DNA of 64,000 nucleotides, taken from Thermothielavioides terrestris NRRL 8126 (taxonomy: Eukaryota > Ascomycota > Sordariomycetes > Sordariales > Chaetomiaceae). The position numbers and the translations under genes were made by a program. Of the stretch, positions 23,045 through 36,862 are shown piece by piece (position 1 is the stretch's first letter; the number at the start of each line of letters is the position of its first letter). The notes beneath the pieces are model-generated. The model was not told where the DNA came from, searched no databases, and saw only the letters and a list, made by a program, of their open reading frames with translations. Location: the NCBI RefSeq assembly GCF_000226115.1, contig NC_016457.1, positions 186,001-250,000 on the forward strand. Direction: 5' to 3'.

Positions 23045-26000
23045 ATAGCTAGCCCTAGCCTTAGGGCACAATATATATAGCGCCTCCTTTTTAGCTTTAA
23101 CATTATCTTCGTATATATATTATATAGGAGCTATATAAGCCTTGTCTTTTAAAGCCTTTGTTCAATATATATTACCTAGCAGTTGAAGTATAAGTCGATA
23201 GGGGTTACCTAGGTCTTACTCTCAAGGTTATAGACTAGTATAGTCTTATATATATTAGCAATTACCTAGAGATAGCCCCACTATATTATACTAAAGCTAT
23301 ATATAATCCTATATAGAGTCCCTCTAATTGACGTTAAAGTATACTAGGCTACTACTTTATATAAGAGGACACTCCTAATGACCTTTATATAGATTTCCTA
23401 AGTTTATATAATATATATTTTATATATCTTTACTATAAGCCTTATAAAGGCAAACTTCTATATAGCTATCTTCGCCTCTACTACCTTCTTATATACTTTG
23501 AAGGAGAGCTTATAATCTAGCTAAACGCCTAGGAACCTTGTTAACTCTACTAGAGTAAGCCCTAGCTAGCCTTTACCTAGGATATTAACGACTTCTATAT
23601 ATAGCTACTATACCCTTATAAAGTAGATAAGCTTGCTCTTTACTAGTTTAAACTATATACTTCGCTCTATAGCCTACTTCTTATACTTAGTAAACCCCCT
23701 CTCTAACGTATAGTAGTACGCTAGTATATCCTACCTAAATATAAGGAGGTTAGTATGATCTATATACCTAATTGTCAAAAGCCTAATATATACCTCGAAG
23801 GTATAGAATAGAGGGGTAATAAAGAGGATAAATAGCACTAGCAATAATAGTAAACCTTGCAATATATCCTATTATAGAGTTATAGGTTTGGCTATAACCC
23901 TATCGAACTATAAATGTACTATACAATCCTCGAAATAGCTCTTTAGGAATATAACTAGCTTCCTCTTAAAACCTAGCTCTTAGAACATATATAGTAGCTA
24001 GATCTAATTGATATAGTCGAAGGTGCCCTTTAGGTCTAGCTACAACAGTAATATATAGGCGCTATACACCTATATTGTCCTTATTATATCGATTACTACC
24101 TAGATTATAATCTCTATTAACCTATATTACTAGAAGCCTATTTATATCTCTAGAAGCAGCTTATACACCTTGGCTATATATATTACTTAGTCTATAATAG
24201 CTATCTCGATAACCTTGCCTACTATACTAAACAACGATATTAGGTAATACGCTCCTACCTCCTTTAGTTACTTCTAAGACCTCCCTAGTCTCCTAAGAAC
24301 GACTACCTATATAATATAAAATCTATATAGAGAGTGCTCTAGCTTAAAGTAGGTATATATAATTACTATAAGTACCTCCGATAGTTTATCCTCCTTATAA
24401 TAGGCTTTAAAGAACTTGTTAGCAAAGAGGTCCTTGCTAAACGCTTTATTCGATCTTATATAGCTTATAATCTCTATAATCTTACTACTATAGACCTCCT
24501 AGTCGATAGGTATAGTGTTATAGAACAACCTTTTAGGCTAGTCCTAGTTAGAGATACTATTGTATTATATCTATAGTATAGGAAAGAAGCGCCCCGCTAA
24601 CGCCTTTACCTTCTATATATACGTTATAACGCTCTAGGGCTCGCTAGGCCCTAGCTAAAGCGTTAGCAACGCTAGTGGCTTAGGGCGTTAATAGCTTTAG
24701 AGCTATACCTACCTCTTAATATCCTATATTAGCTTCTACTTCTTTAATACTCTAGTAAATAAGTAGCGCTAGTATAGTATCTATAACTAGCTAATATAAT
24801 GCTTAAACTACTTTATTGCCTTATAGTAATACTCTTAGACGTTTATAGTATAGCTTGACTACTAAGTATACTTAGCCCTCCTCGCTTCTTATATCGCCTT
24901 ATTGACTATAAAGTTCTACTATAGTATATAGAACCTCCAATTAAGCTTCTAATATAATGCTACTATATCTATAATACTAGTTAGCTTATATATTAGGGTG
25001 CCTATTATATCTTTAAGTTTCTCTACTATATTAATCTCCTTTAGTATAGTAAAGAACTATACTTTAGCCTTATACCTTTTATAGTCTAGTAGCACCTAGC
25101 TATAGCCTAGTAGTATAGTAGCTTCATCGCTACTCCCCCTTAGTAGTACTTTGGCTATCTAGAGTATATAGTCTAAGCCTACTAGGTCGAGTAGTCCTAG
25201 CCACTAGACGCTACTGCCCTACATTGCCTAAATATAGTCTATTATACTATTTCTATTACCTTAATAAACCTAGGTAGATATACTATAAGGTATATAAAAC
25301 TTAAGCTCCTATTCTATTATAATCTAGAGTAGTATACTTGCTAATCGAGAAGTCCTATTATACCTATCCTATATTAGGTAGTATATATTGAAATCGCCTA
25401 TAAATATATTATACCCTTTTAGCTCCTACTCTACTAGGGGGTAGAGTAGCGACCTCTATCCTAGCTCCTAGTTAGGCAAGTAGATAAACTATACTATAAG
25501 GGGGTCCAACCCCTCCTTTTTAAACGTTATTGCTACCTAGTCTTCCCTAGCTTCTATAGACTATATTATATAATCAAGGCGTTTACTTATATATAATACT
25601 ACCCTTCCTATACTATATATTATCTTATATCTCCTATCTCGCCTATAAGGTAGAGCTAGTAGAGTTATATTTAGCTAAATTAGTAGCTTTTAAATCGCTA
25701 TTAAGTCGAACTCCTCTCTCTTCTTTAGCACTTAGTTAAAGCGATATCTACTACTATCAGTGTTCTAATAGAGTACTCTTCGTATTATAGCTATATACTT
25801 AGTATTGAATAGGGGCCCTCGGTTATAACTATATTAGGCTATAAAGCTAGCTCTATACTTATACTGTATAAGGGCGCTATATAAACAACGCTCTCTTCCT
25901 ATACCCTAGCCCTCTAGAACGTCTATAAGTACTCTAAACTAGAATAGGTCTACTCTATTAGAGCACCTAGCCCTCTAGATATTAGTAGGCCTATCTACTT

Positions 26001-26502
26001 TAGTAAAGCACTTCCTTAGGCGCTACTCTATAGGCTTATCCTCCTAGCTCCTATATTATATATTCGCTACCCCTACTACCTTCGCCTAGGACTAGGGTAT
26101 ATAGAATATAAGTAGGCAGTTAAGGAACTATTCCCTTATATACTAGCGCTACTTCTATATAACCTTATAGCTTATATTAAAAGCTATATAGACGCCCCTA
26201 TAGTTAATGTACTTTAGCTAGTACCTAGTTGGGTTAGTCTTTATAAAGCACCTTGCCTCCTACTCCCTCGTAGTACTATTATCGCTATACGCTATATAGA
26301 TATAGATTAGGTAGTGTACCTCCTCCTCTTTATAGAACACTGCCTTATACCCCTACATTCTACATTTAAAGTATAGAATCGTTTATACTATACCTTTAAA
26401 GCACTTATAAAGGTAGACTATATAGTTAAGTAGGATGCCCTAGTCGATAAGCTTTGTAGCTTCCTCTACTATATATAGCTCAACCAATATATATATTGTA
26501 TA
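23045..26502 (-). mobile_element. LINE copy E, segment 2 (ORF2 to ORF1)
   Basis: Continues copy E after Gypsy 1: remaining ORF2 C-terminus, reverse transcriptase, endonuclease and the start of ORF1. The RT box on the minus strand reads YIDHTN at 23772-23755: the second Asp is His, a transversion that RIP does not explain. It ends with ATATATATTGTATA (26489-26502), the left target duplication of LINE C. Confidence 0.9.
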
Positions 26503-26755
26503 AGAGCTTCTTTGCGCTTAAACGCCGATTGCGAAGGAACTGTTGAACTAAAATCGAATCCGACAACGCAAGTGTATTTAGCGTACCCGATTGCTCCTAT
26601 CTACGATGTCGTAGAGGGGGTGTAGCGGCTACGTAGGTCGTAGTAGCAATGGCGGTGGTCCAACAGTGGGCGCTATAAGTCGCAACACTGTAGTTGACGT
26701 ATATAAACACCTTGACCAACGCGACTAAAGACTTAGGCTCCCTCCTACGGGAGCT
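26503..26755 (+). promoter_or_regulatory. 5' leader of LINE C
   Basis: This leader of about 250 bp is less AT-rich than the body and is repeated at the 5' ends of copies B, D, E and J. In LINEs an internal promoter usually lies here, but I see no specific motif that proves one; TATATAAACACC at about 26699 is the only TATA-like run and sits close to the ORF1 start. Confidence 0.4.
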
Positions 26756-28150
26756 ATAAACGATTAGAATATATATACTAAAGGCGTTAGCGACAAAAGA
26801 TCGAGGCTTTTATAAGAGTTCTACGCCTTAGTGTCGTCGGAGATATAGCTATATATATAGGCTACTATATATATATACTATCGCGAGGTATTCTAAGACG
26901 AGCTAAACTGCCTCTACGATATATATAAGCTATATAAAAGCGTTGATTATATAAAAGAGGAGGTTATATAGATTAAGAATAAGGTTGGGCTATAGGTAGG
27001 CGTTAGGGATATATAGATGAGGACCTAGGCCTAGGTAGTAGGATAGGGCGTAACTACGATATTAGTATCCTAGCTATTTAAGAGCTATATATAGTATATA
27101 CTAAAGAAGCTATTTTATAAGCTTATAATCGACTTTAGGCAAGTATCTATAGATATTGTCAATAGAAGTGTAGGGGATATAGTCTAGGCGGTAAATACGG
27201 CTATAGCTACGATAGGAGCGACTACAGGGGGCAGTAGAAGTGGTGCTATCGTAGTATAGAAGCTACCGAAGAGTAGGAATATAATAATTATATTCGAGGA
27301 GGATCGCTAGACGTAGTTCGTTAATAAGGATAATAAGGTATAGGTTATTGCTATATTTAGGGCGACTATAGTACTTAAGCGTTATATCTTCATAGTATTG
27401 GCGAAGGGTGTATAGCTACCTGCCCTAGCGAGGTATAGGGATGACCTTAGCCACCTAGTAGCGGACCTAGTAAAAGAGAATAAAGTCTAGATCGTATATA
27501 TAAGGCTATATACATTGTAGAGTAGTACCAAGGGCAATTAGAGGCTATATACAATATATATATTGGTCGAGCTTTATATAGTTAAAGAAGCTATAAGGCT
27601 TATTAATTAGGGTATTCTGCTCAACTATATAGTCTACCTTTATAAACGTTTTAAGGGCGCTATATATATGATCCTATACTTTAAATATAGGAAATAGGGG
27701 TATAAGGTAGTATTCTATAAAGAGGAGAAGGTACATTGTCTAGTTTATATCTATATAGTATATAGCGATAGTAGTATTATAAGGGAGCAAGAGGCGTAGT
27801 GCCTAGTAAAGACTAACCTAGCTAGGTACTAGCCGAAGTATATTAATTATAGGGGTGTCTATATAGCCTTTAATATAAGTTGTAAAGTCGTATAAGAGTA
27901 GTATAGATATATAAGGGAGCGGTTCTTTGACTATCTATTTATATTCTATATATCTTAACTTTAAGCAACGATAGTAATAGGGGCGAATACGTAGTATAGA
28001 AGCTAGGAAGACGAGTTAGGAGAGTAGCGCCTAAGGAAGCGCTTTACTAAGGTAGGCTAGTCTACTAATATCTAGAGGGTAGGACGCTCCAATGGTATAG
28101 ACCTATTCTAGTTTAGGGTACTTTTATAAACGTTCTAAGGAGCTAGGGTA
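26756..28150 (+). pseudogene. LINE C ORF1 (gag-like, CCHC knuckles)
   Basis: Nucleic-acid-binding ORF1 protein of the LINE. The start codon seen in copy B is ATA here (26756). In the same frame the N-terminal third is rich in Lys/Glu/Tyr (LYDIYKLYKSVDYIKEEV, about 26915-26965) and may be helical. The C-terminal part carries the expected series of knuckles from 27677: YFKYRKQGYKVVFY corresponds to CxxCxxxxHxxxxC with all four ligands turned to Tyr, then CLVY and, near 27850, INYRGVYIAFNISC. Cys/His to Tyr changes are what G-to-A RIP produces. Gln codons are TAG. ORF2 is in another frame (977 bases from the first knuckle to the GDFN motif). The 3' limit is approximate. Confidence 0.75.
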
Positions 28151-28199
28151 TAGAGTAGGAGCGCTATTTATATAGCGCCTCTATACAATATAAGAACTA

Positions 28200-31100
28200 A
28201 GCTAGCTTTATAGCCTAATACAATTATAACTAAGGGCCTCTACTCTATACTAAGTATATAGCTATAATGCTAAAGGTACTCTATTAGAATATCGATAATA
28301 GTAGATACCGCTTTAATTAAGCGCTAGAAAGGAGAGAGAAGTTCGACCTAATAGCGATTTAAGAGCTACTAATCTATCTAACTACAACCTCGCCTACCTT
28401 GTCTTATAGACGAGGTAGGCGATATAAGATAATATATAGCATTGGTAGGGCAGCGCTATATATAAGTAAGCGCCTCGACTATATAATATAGTCTACTGAG
28501 GCTAGGGAAGACTAAGCGGTAGTAACGTTTAAGAAGGAGGGGTTGGACCCCCTTATAGTATAGTCTATCTACTCGCCTAATTAGGAGCTAGGGTAGCGTT
28601 CACCGCTTTACGCCCTAGTAGAGTAGAAGCTAAGAGGGTATAATATATTTATAGGCGACTTTAATGCTTACTATCTAATATAGGATAGGTATAATAGAAC
28701 CTTTTAATTAGCAAGGGCGCTACTCTAGATTATAGTAGAATAGGAGCTCGAGCTCTATACGCCTTATAGTATATCTACCTAGGTTTGATAGGGTAATAGA
28801 GATAGTACGATCGACTATATCTAGGTAATATAGGGTAGTAGTACCTAGTAGCTAGGGCTATTCGATATAGTAGGCTTAGACTATATATCCTAGATAGCTA
28901 AAGTGCTACTAAGGGGGAATAGTGGTAGGGCTACTACGCTATTAGGCTATAGCTAGGTACTATTAGACTATAAGAGGTATAAAGCTAAAGCGTAGTTCTT
29001 TACCTTATTTAGAGAAGTCGATATAGTAAAGTAGCTTAAAGATATAGTAGATACTCTAATATATAAGCTAACTAGTATTATAGATGTAGTAGCGCTATGC
29101 TAGAAGCTTAATTAGAGATCCTATATACTATAGTAGAACCTTAAAGTTGACAAGGCGATATAGGAAGTAAGAAGGGCTAAGTGTACTTAGCGATTAAGCT
29201 ATATAACGAGCTTCTAAACGTACTATTGCAAGGTAGTATAGTGGTTTAAACGTTATACTAGGTAGTTGTAGACGCTATATTAACGCTACTCTTTTACTAG
29301 AGCATCGAAAGAGTAGAAGCTAATATAGGATATTAAGAGGTAGGTACGACTTTGAAGCTACTAACACCTTAAACCTTCTGCGTTGCTAGCGCTTTAGCTA
29401 GGGCTTAGCAAGCCTTAAAGTATAGTGATATACACTTAGAAGGCTAAGGCGCTAATAGAGCACTTCTTTCCTATACTATAGGCGTAGTACAATAATATCC
29501 TTGACTAAGATTAGCCTAAAGAGTCTTTTTACAATATTACGCCTATTAACTAAGAGGTCTATAGTATTGAAATTATAGAGATTATAAGCTATATAAGATT
29601 AAATAAAGCGTTTAGCGAGGACCTCTTTACTAACAAGTTCCTTAAGGCCTATAATAAAGAGGGTAAGCTATTAGAGGTACTTATAGCGATTATATACATC
29701 TATTTTAAGTTAGAGCACTTCTTATATAGATTTTATACTATATAGGTAGTCGTCTTTAAGAAGCTAGGGAAGTCTCTAGAACAGCTAACAGAGGTAGGGG
29801 TGTACTACCTAATATCGCTATTTAGCGTAATAGGCAAAATTATTAAAGCGGCTATTATAGACTAAGTAATATATATGGCTAAGGTGTATAAGCTGCTCCT
29901 AGAGATATAGATAGGCTTTTAGTAGTATAGGTCTATAGAGGTGGCAATCTAGGTAGTGACTAATATAGTGAAGATAGTATAGGCGTATAACGTTTATACT
30001 TTGCTATTGCAACTAGATTTAAAAGGCGCCTTCGACTAAGTCGACTAGATCTAGCTACTATATATACTCTAGGAACTGGGCTTTAAAAGGAAGCTGATTA
30101 TACTTCTAAAGAGCTACTTCGAGGATCGTATAGTACGCCTATAGTTCGATAAGATTATAGCTAAGCCTACAACTCTATAGTAAGGTATATTATAGGGCTT
30201 GCCACTATTGCTAACGCTATTTATTCTCTTTATTATCCCTCTATTTTATATCTTTAAGATATATACTAGGCTTCTAATAGTTAGGTATATAGATAATACT
30301 AACCTTCTTATATTTAGATAGGATATACTAGTATACTATTGTATATTAGAGAGAGGGTTTACTAAGTATAAGAAGTAAACTATAGAATAGAGGATATAGT
30401 TTGAACTAGCGAAGAGCGAGCTTATCTATTTTACAAGGGTATAGTAGCTATATATAGAGGTCGTTAATATCTTTAGCGAAGATTAGCTAGGACTTATATC
30501 TATAGAGTTAACGAGGTTCCTAGGTATATAGCTAGATTATAAGCTCTTATTTTAGATATATAAGAAGGCGGTTAAAGCTAAGATAGCTATATAGAAGTTT
30601 ACCTTTATAAGGCTTATAGCAAAGACGTATAGGGTATATATTATATAAGCTTAGGAGATCTATATAAAGGTTATTAAGAGCGTCCTTTTATATAGAGTAG
30701 TAGTATAGTATACTTCAACGCTAATTGGAAGGACTTCCTATAGGATTATATATAGCTTTAGTATAATATAGTTAGGCTACCTCTAGATAGTTACTAGTAT
30801 ATATAAGGCTATACTAGTCTATAACTTAGAAAGTAAGACCTAGGTACCCCCTATCGATCTATACTTTAACCGCTAGGCGGTATATACTAAGTAGAGGCTC
30901 TAGAAAACTAGGTTTATATAGCTTTTATACGATATTTATACGAAGGTAGCGTTAAGGTTGAAGAAGTGGCGCTATATACGCTATACCTTAGCGGTAGGAC
31001 TAGCTAGGGGGGAGTCTCCTATAGAGTAGAGGCAACTATAGGCTAAGGACTAGCTCCTTATATATTGCCTAGCGATAGTGGTAGAGACGTAGGACGAGAG

Positions 31101-31815
31101 CGACGAGGACGACAATTAGAGGCCCTAGGAGCTATAGCTATATACTAATGTAGATATAGCTATAGTAGAGGAGTAGAAGGTATATAGAGAGATATAGGTA
31201 TACTATATAGACGTTAAAAGGCTAGAGAAGGTATACTATAGGGAAGTAGTAGACTTATATAATTTAGAGCCTTCTACCTAGGTACTATAGGTATATAAAG
31301 ATCTTAGTAAAGTGTAGAGCTCCCTCTTTATATAGGTATATACTAGGGCTATTGGCCTTAGGCAGTTCCTATTCTAGAAGGGAGTACTAGATATATTTAT
31401 ACTACTTTACCACTATAGCGAGGTACCTAAGACTATCGCTTACTTTACAATATACTATAGGGACCTTACGATTACTATAGGGAGGCCCTATATCCAAGAC
31501 CAATATACACTATTCGTACTATTTAGGAATAGAGGAGGCGCCTAGAGGATTATTAGATAGCTAATACGCATTAAGCGTCTATAGGAGTACCGGCTAGCGC
31601 TTAAACTAAATATCGAGGGCAAGGGGGGATATAAGGGAGTAGTAGAGAGCGTTGTAGGTATATAGTAGGAGCATAGTAGCTAGGACGGCGTAGTAGAGGA
31701 GCCTTTAGCGGCTAGCTACGAGGATTTGAGCGTAGGCGAGAGGCGTAAGAGGAGGAGGAAGAGGTGTAGGAAGGTCGGCCTTTAGCTGCCCTTCGCGAGT
31801 ATACGGTGTGCCTAG
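28200..31815 (+). pseudogene. LINE C ORF2: EEP endonuclease and reverse transcriptase
   Basis: Target-primed reverse transcription enzyme. The endonuclease occupies about 28200-28950: LIAIQELL (the QEP-type motif, about 28350) and GDFNAYY (28654-28674). RT motifs follow: QLDLKGAFDQVD (30010-30045), QGILQGLPLL (about 30185) and YIDNTN (30286), where the second catalytic Asp is Asn. A long region without a recognised RNase H follows, with an Arg/Lys-rich end near 31740-31780. GDFN, YIDN and the final TAG at 31813 are all in one frame (1632 and 1527 bases apart), so there is no net frameshift. Inactivation is by stops at Gln/Trp codons and missense RIP changes. Confidence 0.88.
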
Positions 31816-32090
31816 CGGCTATAGTATCTACGCTAGGAGCGTATTATATACGTAAGTGGCGTGCAATAGGCTATATAGGCCGCTATACTATGTCTCCGTC
31901 GCCACTAGGCTAGAAAGGTGAGTTCCGGCGAGTTGGAGAGAAGGAATTAGGGAGGCCCGCCCTATATAGCGAAAACGCAGTATAGGCGTTGTATATAAGT
32001 AGTATATATAGAGGTGGAGGGACCGCTTGCCCTTAGTGGCGAGGCATTAAGTGCCTCTTCGGTGTAAGATTAATAATAATAATAATAATA
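31816..32090 (+). other. LINE 3' UTR, hairpin and (TAA)n tail (copy C)
   Basis: The roughly 275-bp 3' UTR is among the best conserved parts of the family across copies. It contains GGAGGGACCGCTTGCCC, a hairpin GAGGC-ATTAAGT-GCCTC just before TTCGGTGTAAGATTAA, and the (TAA)n tail. Its position and conservation suggest the signal read by the LINE reverse transcriptase. Confidence 0.7.
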
Positions 32091-32167
32091 ATATATATTG
32101 TATATAGCCCTTAACCGTCCTTAGCACTGCCCTTTAGCGTATATAGTCTTATATATATAATTTGGAC
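32091..32167 (-). mobile_element. LINE copy E, segment 3
   Basis: A 77-bp piece of ORF1 of copy E (including the duplicated ATATATATTGTATA) stranded between LINE C and LINE D. It ends with TATAATTTGGAC (32156-32167), the left target duplication of LINE D. The order agrees with the uninterrupted stretch in copy J near 57900-57985. Confidence 0.9.
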
Positions 32168-35100
32168 AAAGAGGCTTCTTTGTACTTAAACGCCGATTAT
32201 AAAGGAACCGTTGAACTAAAATCGAATCCGACAACGTAAGCATTCTTAGCATAGCCGATTACCCCTATCTACGATATTATAGAGAAGGCGCAACGGCTAT
32301 ATAGGTCGTAGTGGCGATAGCGGTAGTCTAGTAGTGGGCGCTATGAGTTACGACACTATGGCTAACGTACGTAAGTACCCCAACCGATACGACCGAAGAC
32401 TTAGGCTCCCTTCTATAGGAGCTACAAACGATCGGAATATATATACTAAAGGCGCTAGCGACAAACAATCGAGGCTTTTATAAGAGTTTTACACCCTAGT
32501 GCCACTAGAAATATAGCTATATATATAAGCTACTATATATATATACTACTATAAGGTATTTTAGGATAAGCTAAACTACCTTTATAATATATATAAGCTA
32601 TATAAAAGTATCGACTATATAAAAGAGGAGGTTATATAGATAAAGAATAAAGTTAGGTAGTAGATAGATATTGAAAGTGCCTAAGCGAGGACCTAGGCCT
32701 AGGTAGTAGGGTAAGGCATAGCTACGACGATAGCGCCCTAACAACTTAAAAGCTATATATAGTATATATCGAAGAAGCTATTTTGTAAGCTTGTAATTGA
32801 CCCTAGGTAGACGCCTATAGATATCGTTAATAGGAGCGTAGGGGATATAGTCTAAGCGGTCAATATAGCTATAGCTATGATAGGAACGACTATAGGAGGT
32901 GGCGAAGGCGGTACTATTGTAGTATAGAAGCTACTAAAGAGCGGGAATATAGTGGTTATATTCAAGGAGGATCACTAGGCATAGTTCGTCGATAAGGACA
33001 ATAAGGTGTAGATTACTATTGTATTTAAGGCAACTATAGTATTTAAACGCTATACCTTTATAGTATTAGCGAAGAGCGTTTAGCTAATCGCTTTAGTAAA
33101 ATATAGAGATAGCCTTAACCACTTAGCGATAGACCTAATAAAGGAAAATAAGATCTAGGTTATATATATAAGGCTATATATACTATAGGGTAGTACTAAG
33201 GATGGTCAAAGACTATAGACAATATATATATTAGTCGAGCTCTATATAGTTGAGGAAGCTATAAAGCTTATTAATTAGGGTCTTCTACTCGACTATACTG
33301 TCTACCTTTATAAACGCTTTAAGGGCGTAGCGTATATAGTCCTATACTTTAAATATAGGAAGTAGAGATATAAGGCGATATTCTATAAAGAGGAGGAGGT
33401 ATACTATTTAGTTTATACCTATATAGTGTATAGCGATAGTAGTATTATAAGAGAGTAGAAGATATAGTACTTTATAAAGACTAACCTAGCTAGGCACTAG
33501 CTGAAGTATATCAATTATAGGGGTACCTATATAGCCTTCGATATAAGCTACAAAGTGATATAGAAGTAGTATAAATATATAAGGCAATAGTTCCTTAACT
33601 ACCTATTTATATTCTATATACCTTAACCTTGGGTAACGACAGTAGTAGAGGTAAGTATATAGTATAGATATTAGGAAGATGAGTTAAGGGAGTAGCGTTT
33701 AAGGAAGCGCCTTACTAAAGTAGGCTAGTCTATTAATATTTAGAAGATAGGGCGCTTTAACAGTATAGACCTATTCTAGTTTAGAATACTCTTATAAACG
33801 TTCTAAGGAGCTAGGATATAGAATAGGAGTACTATTTATATAGCACCTCTATATAATATAAACGTAGAGCTAGCTTTATAGCTTAATATAGTTATAACTA
33901 AGGGCCCTAGTTCTACGCTAAGTATATAGCTATAATATTGAAAGTACTTTACTAGAATACTAATAGTAGTAGGTACTACTTTAACTAGGCGTTAGAGAGG
34001 AGAGAGGAGTTTAACCTAATAGCAATTTAAGAGCCGCTAGTCTACTTAAATACAACTCTACTAGCCCTACCCTATAAGTAAGGTAGATAATATAAAATAA
34101 TATATAGCGTTAGTAGAGTAGTACTATATATAAGTAAACGCTTTAACTATATAACTTAGTCTACTAAGGCTAGAGAAAACTAGGTAGCGATAATGTTTAA
34201 GAAGGGGGGGTCGGACCCTCTTATAGTATAGTCTATCTACTTACCTAACTAGGAGCTAAGATAATAGTTGCTACTCTACGCCCTAGTAGAGTAGGAGCTA
34301 AAGGGGTATAATATACTTATAGGCGACTTCAACGTCTACTACCTAATATAGGACAAGTATAATAGGACCTCCTAGTTAGCAAATATACTACTTTAGATTA
34401 TAGTAGAATAGGAGCTTAAGCTTTATATACTTTATAATATATCTACCTAAGTTCAATAAGGTAATAAAGATAATATAATCGACTATATCTAGGTAATATA
34501 GGGTAGTAGTACCTAGTAGCCAGGGCTACTCGACTTAGTAGGCTTAGACTATATACCTTAGGTAGCTAAAGTACTATTGAAAGGGAATAGTAGTAGAGCC
34601 TTTATACTACTAGGCTATAGCTAAGTGCTACTAGACTATAAAACGTATAAAGCTAAGGCGTAGTTCCTTACTCTACTAAGGGAGATCAATATAGTAGAGG
34701 AACTTAAAGGTATAGTTAATACTCTAATATATAAGCTAGCTAGTATTATAGACGTAGTAACACTATATTAGAAGCTTAATTAAGGATCCTATATACTATA
34801 GTAGAACCTCAAAGTTAATAAAGTAATATAAGAAGTAAGGAGGGCTAAATATACTTAGCGATTAAGCTATATAGCGAGCTCCTAAATATACTACTATAAG
34901 GTAGTATAGTAGTTTAAGCGCTATACTAGCTAGTTATAGACGCTATATTAGTACTACTCTTTTGCTAAAGCGTCGAAAGAGTAGAAGCTAATATAAGATA
35001 TTAAGAGGTAGGTACAACTTTAAAGCTATTAATGCCCTAAGCCTTTAGTATTGCTAGCACTCTAGCTAGGGCCTAGCGAGCCCTAGAGCGTAGTAATATA

Positions 35101-36462
35101 TATATAGAAGGCTAAAGCGTTAGTAAGGCGCTTCTTCCCTATACTATAAGCGTAGTACAATAGTATCCTCGACTAAGACTAGCTAGAAAGGTCTTTTTAT
35201 AATACTATACCTATCGACTAGAAGGTCTATAGCAATAAGATTATAGAGATTATAAGCTATATAGGATTAAATAAAGCGTTTAGTAAAGACCTCTTTACTA
35301 ATAAGTTCTTTAAAGCTTATAATAAAGAAAGGAAGCTTTTAAAGATACTTTTAGAGATTATATATATCTACTTTAAGCTAGAGCACTTTCTATATAGATT
35401 CTACGTTATATAGATAGTTGTACTTAGGAAGCTAGGGAAGTCTTAGGAGCAGCTAAAAGAGGTAGGGGTATATTGCCTAATATCGCTATTTAGTATAGTA
35501 AATAAAATTATTAAAATAGCTATTATAAACTAGGTAATATATATAGCTAAGGTGTATAAGCTACTTCTAGAGATGTAAATAGGCTTCTAGCAATATAGGT
35601 TAATAAAGGTTATAATCTAGGTAGTAACTAATATAGTAAAGACAGTATAGGCGTATAGCGCTTATACTTCGCTACTACAACTAGACCTAAAAGGCGCTTT
35701 CGACTAGGTTGACTAGATTTAGCTACTATATACACTTTAGGAGCTAAGCTTCGAAAGGAAGCTGATTATACTTCTAAAGAGCTACTTCGAGGATTATATA
35801 ATACGCTTATAGTTCAATAGAGTTATAACAGAGCCTACAACCCTATAATAGGGTATACTATAAAGTTTGCTATTGTTATTAGCGCTATTTATCCTCTTTA
35901 TTACCCCTTTGTTCTATACCCTTAAGGTATATACTAGGCTCCTAACAGTCAGGTATATAGATAATACTAACCTCGTTATATTTGGATAGGATACTTTAGT
36001 ATACTACTATATATTGGAAAGGGGGTTTACTAAGTATAAGAAATAGATAGTAGAGTAAAATATATAGTTCAAACTAGCGAAGAGCGAGCTTATCTACTTT
36101 ATAAAGGCGTAGTAGCTATATATAGAGGTCGTCAATATCTTAGGCAAAGGCCAACCTAGGCTTATACTAGTGGAATTAGCAAGGTTTCTAGGTATATAGC
36201 TAGATTATAAGCTCTCTTTCAAAGTATATAAAAAGGTAGTAGGGGCGAAGATAGCTATATAAAAGTTTACTTTTATAAGGCTTATAGCGAAGATATATAG
36301 GATATATATTATATAAGCTTAGGAGATCTATATAAAGGTCATTAAGAGTATTCTCTTATATAGGGCTATAGCATAGTATACTCCAACGTTGGTTAAAGGG
36401 ACCCCTTATAGGATTATATATAGCTTTAGTATAATATAGTTGGGCTACCTCTAGGTAGTTGC
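32168..36462 (+). mobile_element. LINE copy D, segment 1 (5' end to ORF2)
   Basis: Full-length copy from the 5' end (GAGGCTTCTTTG) through leader, ORF1, endonuclease and RT (YIDNTN at about 35953-35970). Flanked by TATAATTTGGAC at left and TATAATTTAGAC at right (45746-45757), a 12-bp duplication with one G-to-A difference. Interrupted at GTTGC (36458-36462) by Gypsy copy 2. Without that insertion it is about 5.57 kb. Confidence 0.92.
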
Positions 36463-36862
36463 TGTTATAGCAAGGCAAAACAAGTGCTAGATGACTTGTA
36501 GCTGAATTGATCCTCGATTGACGAAGACTTTAAGTCTAAGGAGAGAGAGGAAAACTATTAATATATAGGTGGAAAACTGTGCTAAAATACCTTAGGTAGT
36601 ACGTATAGACAATTTATAGCGGGGCTGCAATTTGTAGTAGGGCTATAAAGTCTATACACTATAGGGTAAGACACAGTTCGCTTTATTAGTGTATTTTTCC
36701 TTATTGGCAAGTCAACCCCTTCCTTTCTAATCTAGAAGTCGACTTAAATCCTATAAATCTACTAACTTAGGAAGTTATATAGGTGTATAGTATAGGTGTA
36801 TAGTTATATAATAGGTCTATATACAAGTTATATAACAGTAGTTAGTGTACTATACTGTTATA
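36463..36862 (-). repeat. Gypsy 2 LTR, left (3' LTR)
   Basis: 400 bp, starting TGTTATAGCAAGG. It carries a 13-bp direct tandem duplication TATAGGTGTATAG (36778-36790 and 36791-36803) that is absent from the other three Gypsy LTRs. The adjacent purine tract (minus strand GAAGGGGGGGTAA) marks it as the 3' LTR. Confidence 0.92.

Larger units (their letters stand above)
26503..32090 (+). mobile_element. LINE copy C, full length reference copy
   Basis: A 5588-bp full-length LINE flanked by the perfect 14-bp duplication ATATATATTGTATA (26489-26502 and 32091-32104). Order: 5' end AGAGCTTCTTTG, GC-rich leader to about 26755, ORF1 (26756 to about 28150), ORF2 (about 28200-31815), 3' UTR, hairpin at about 32041-32057 and (TAA)n to 32090. 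Copy J has the same length and organisation. It is nested in LINE E. Confidence 0.95.
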
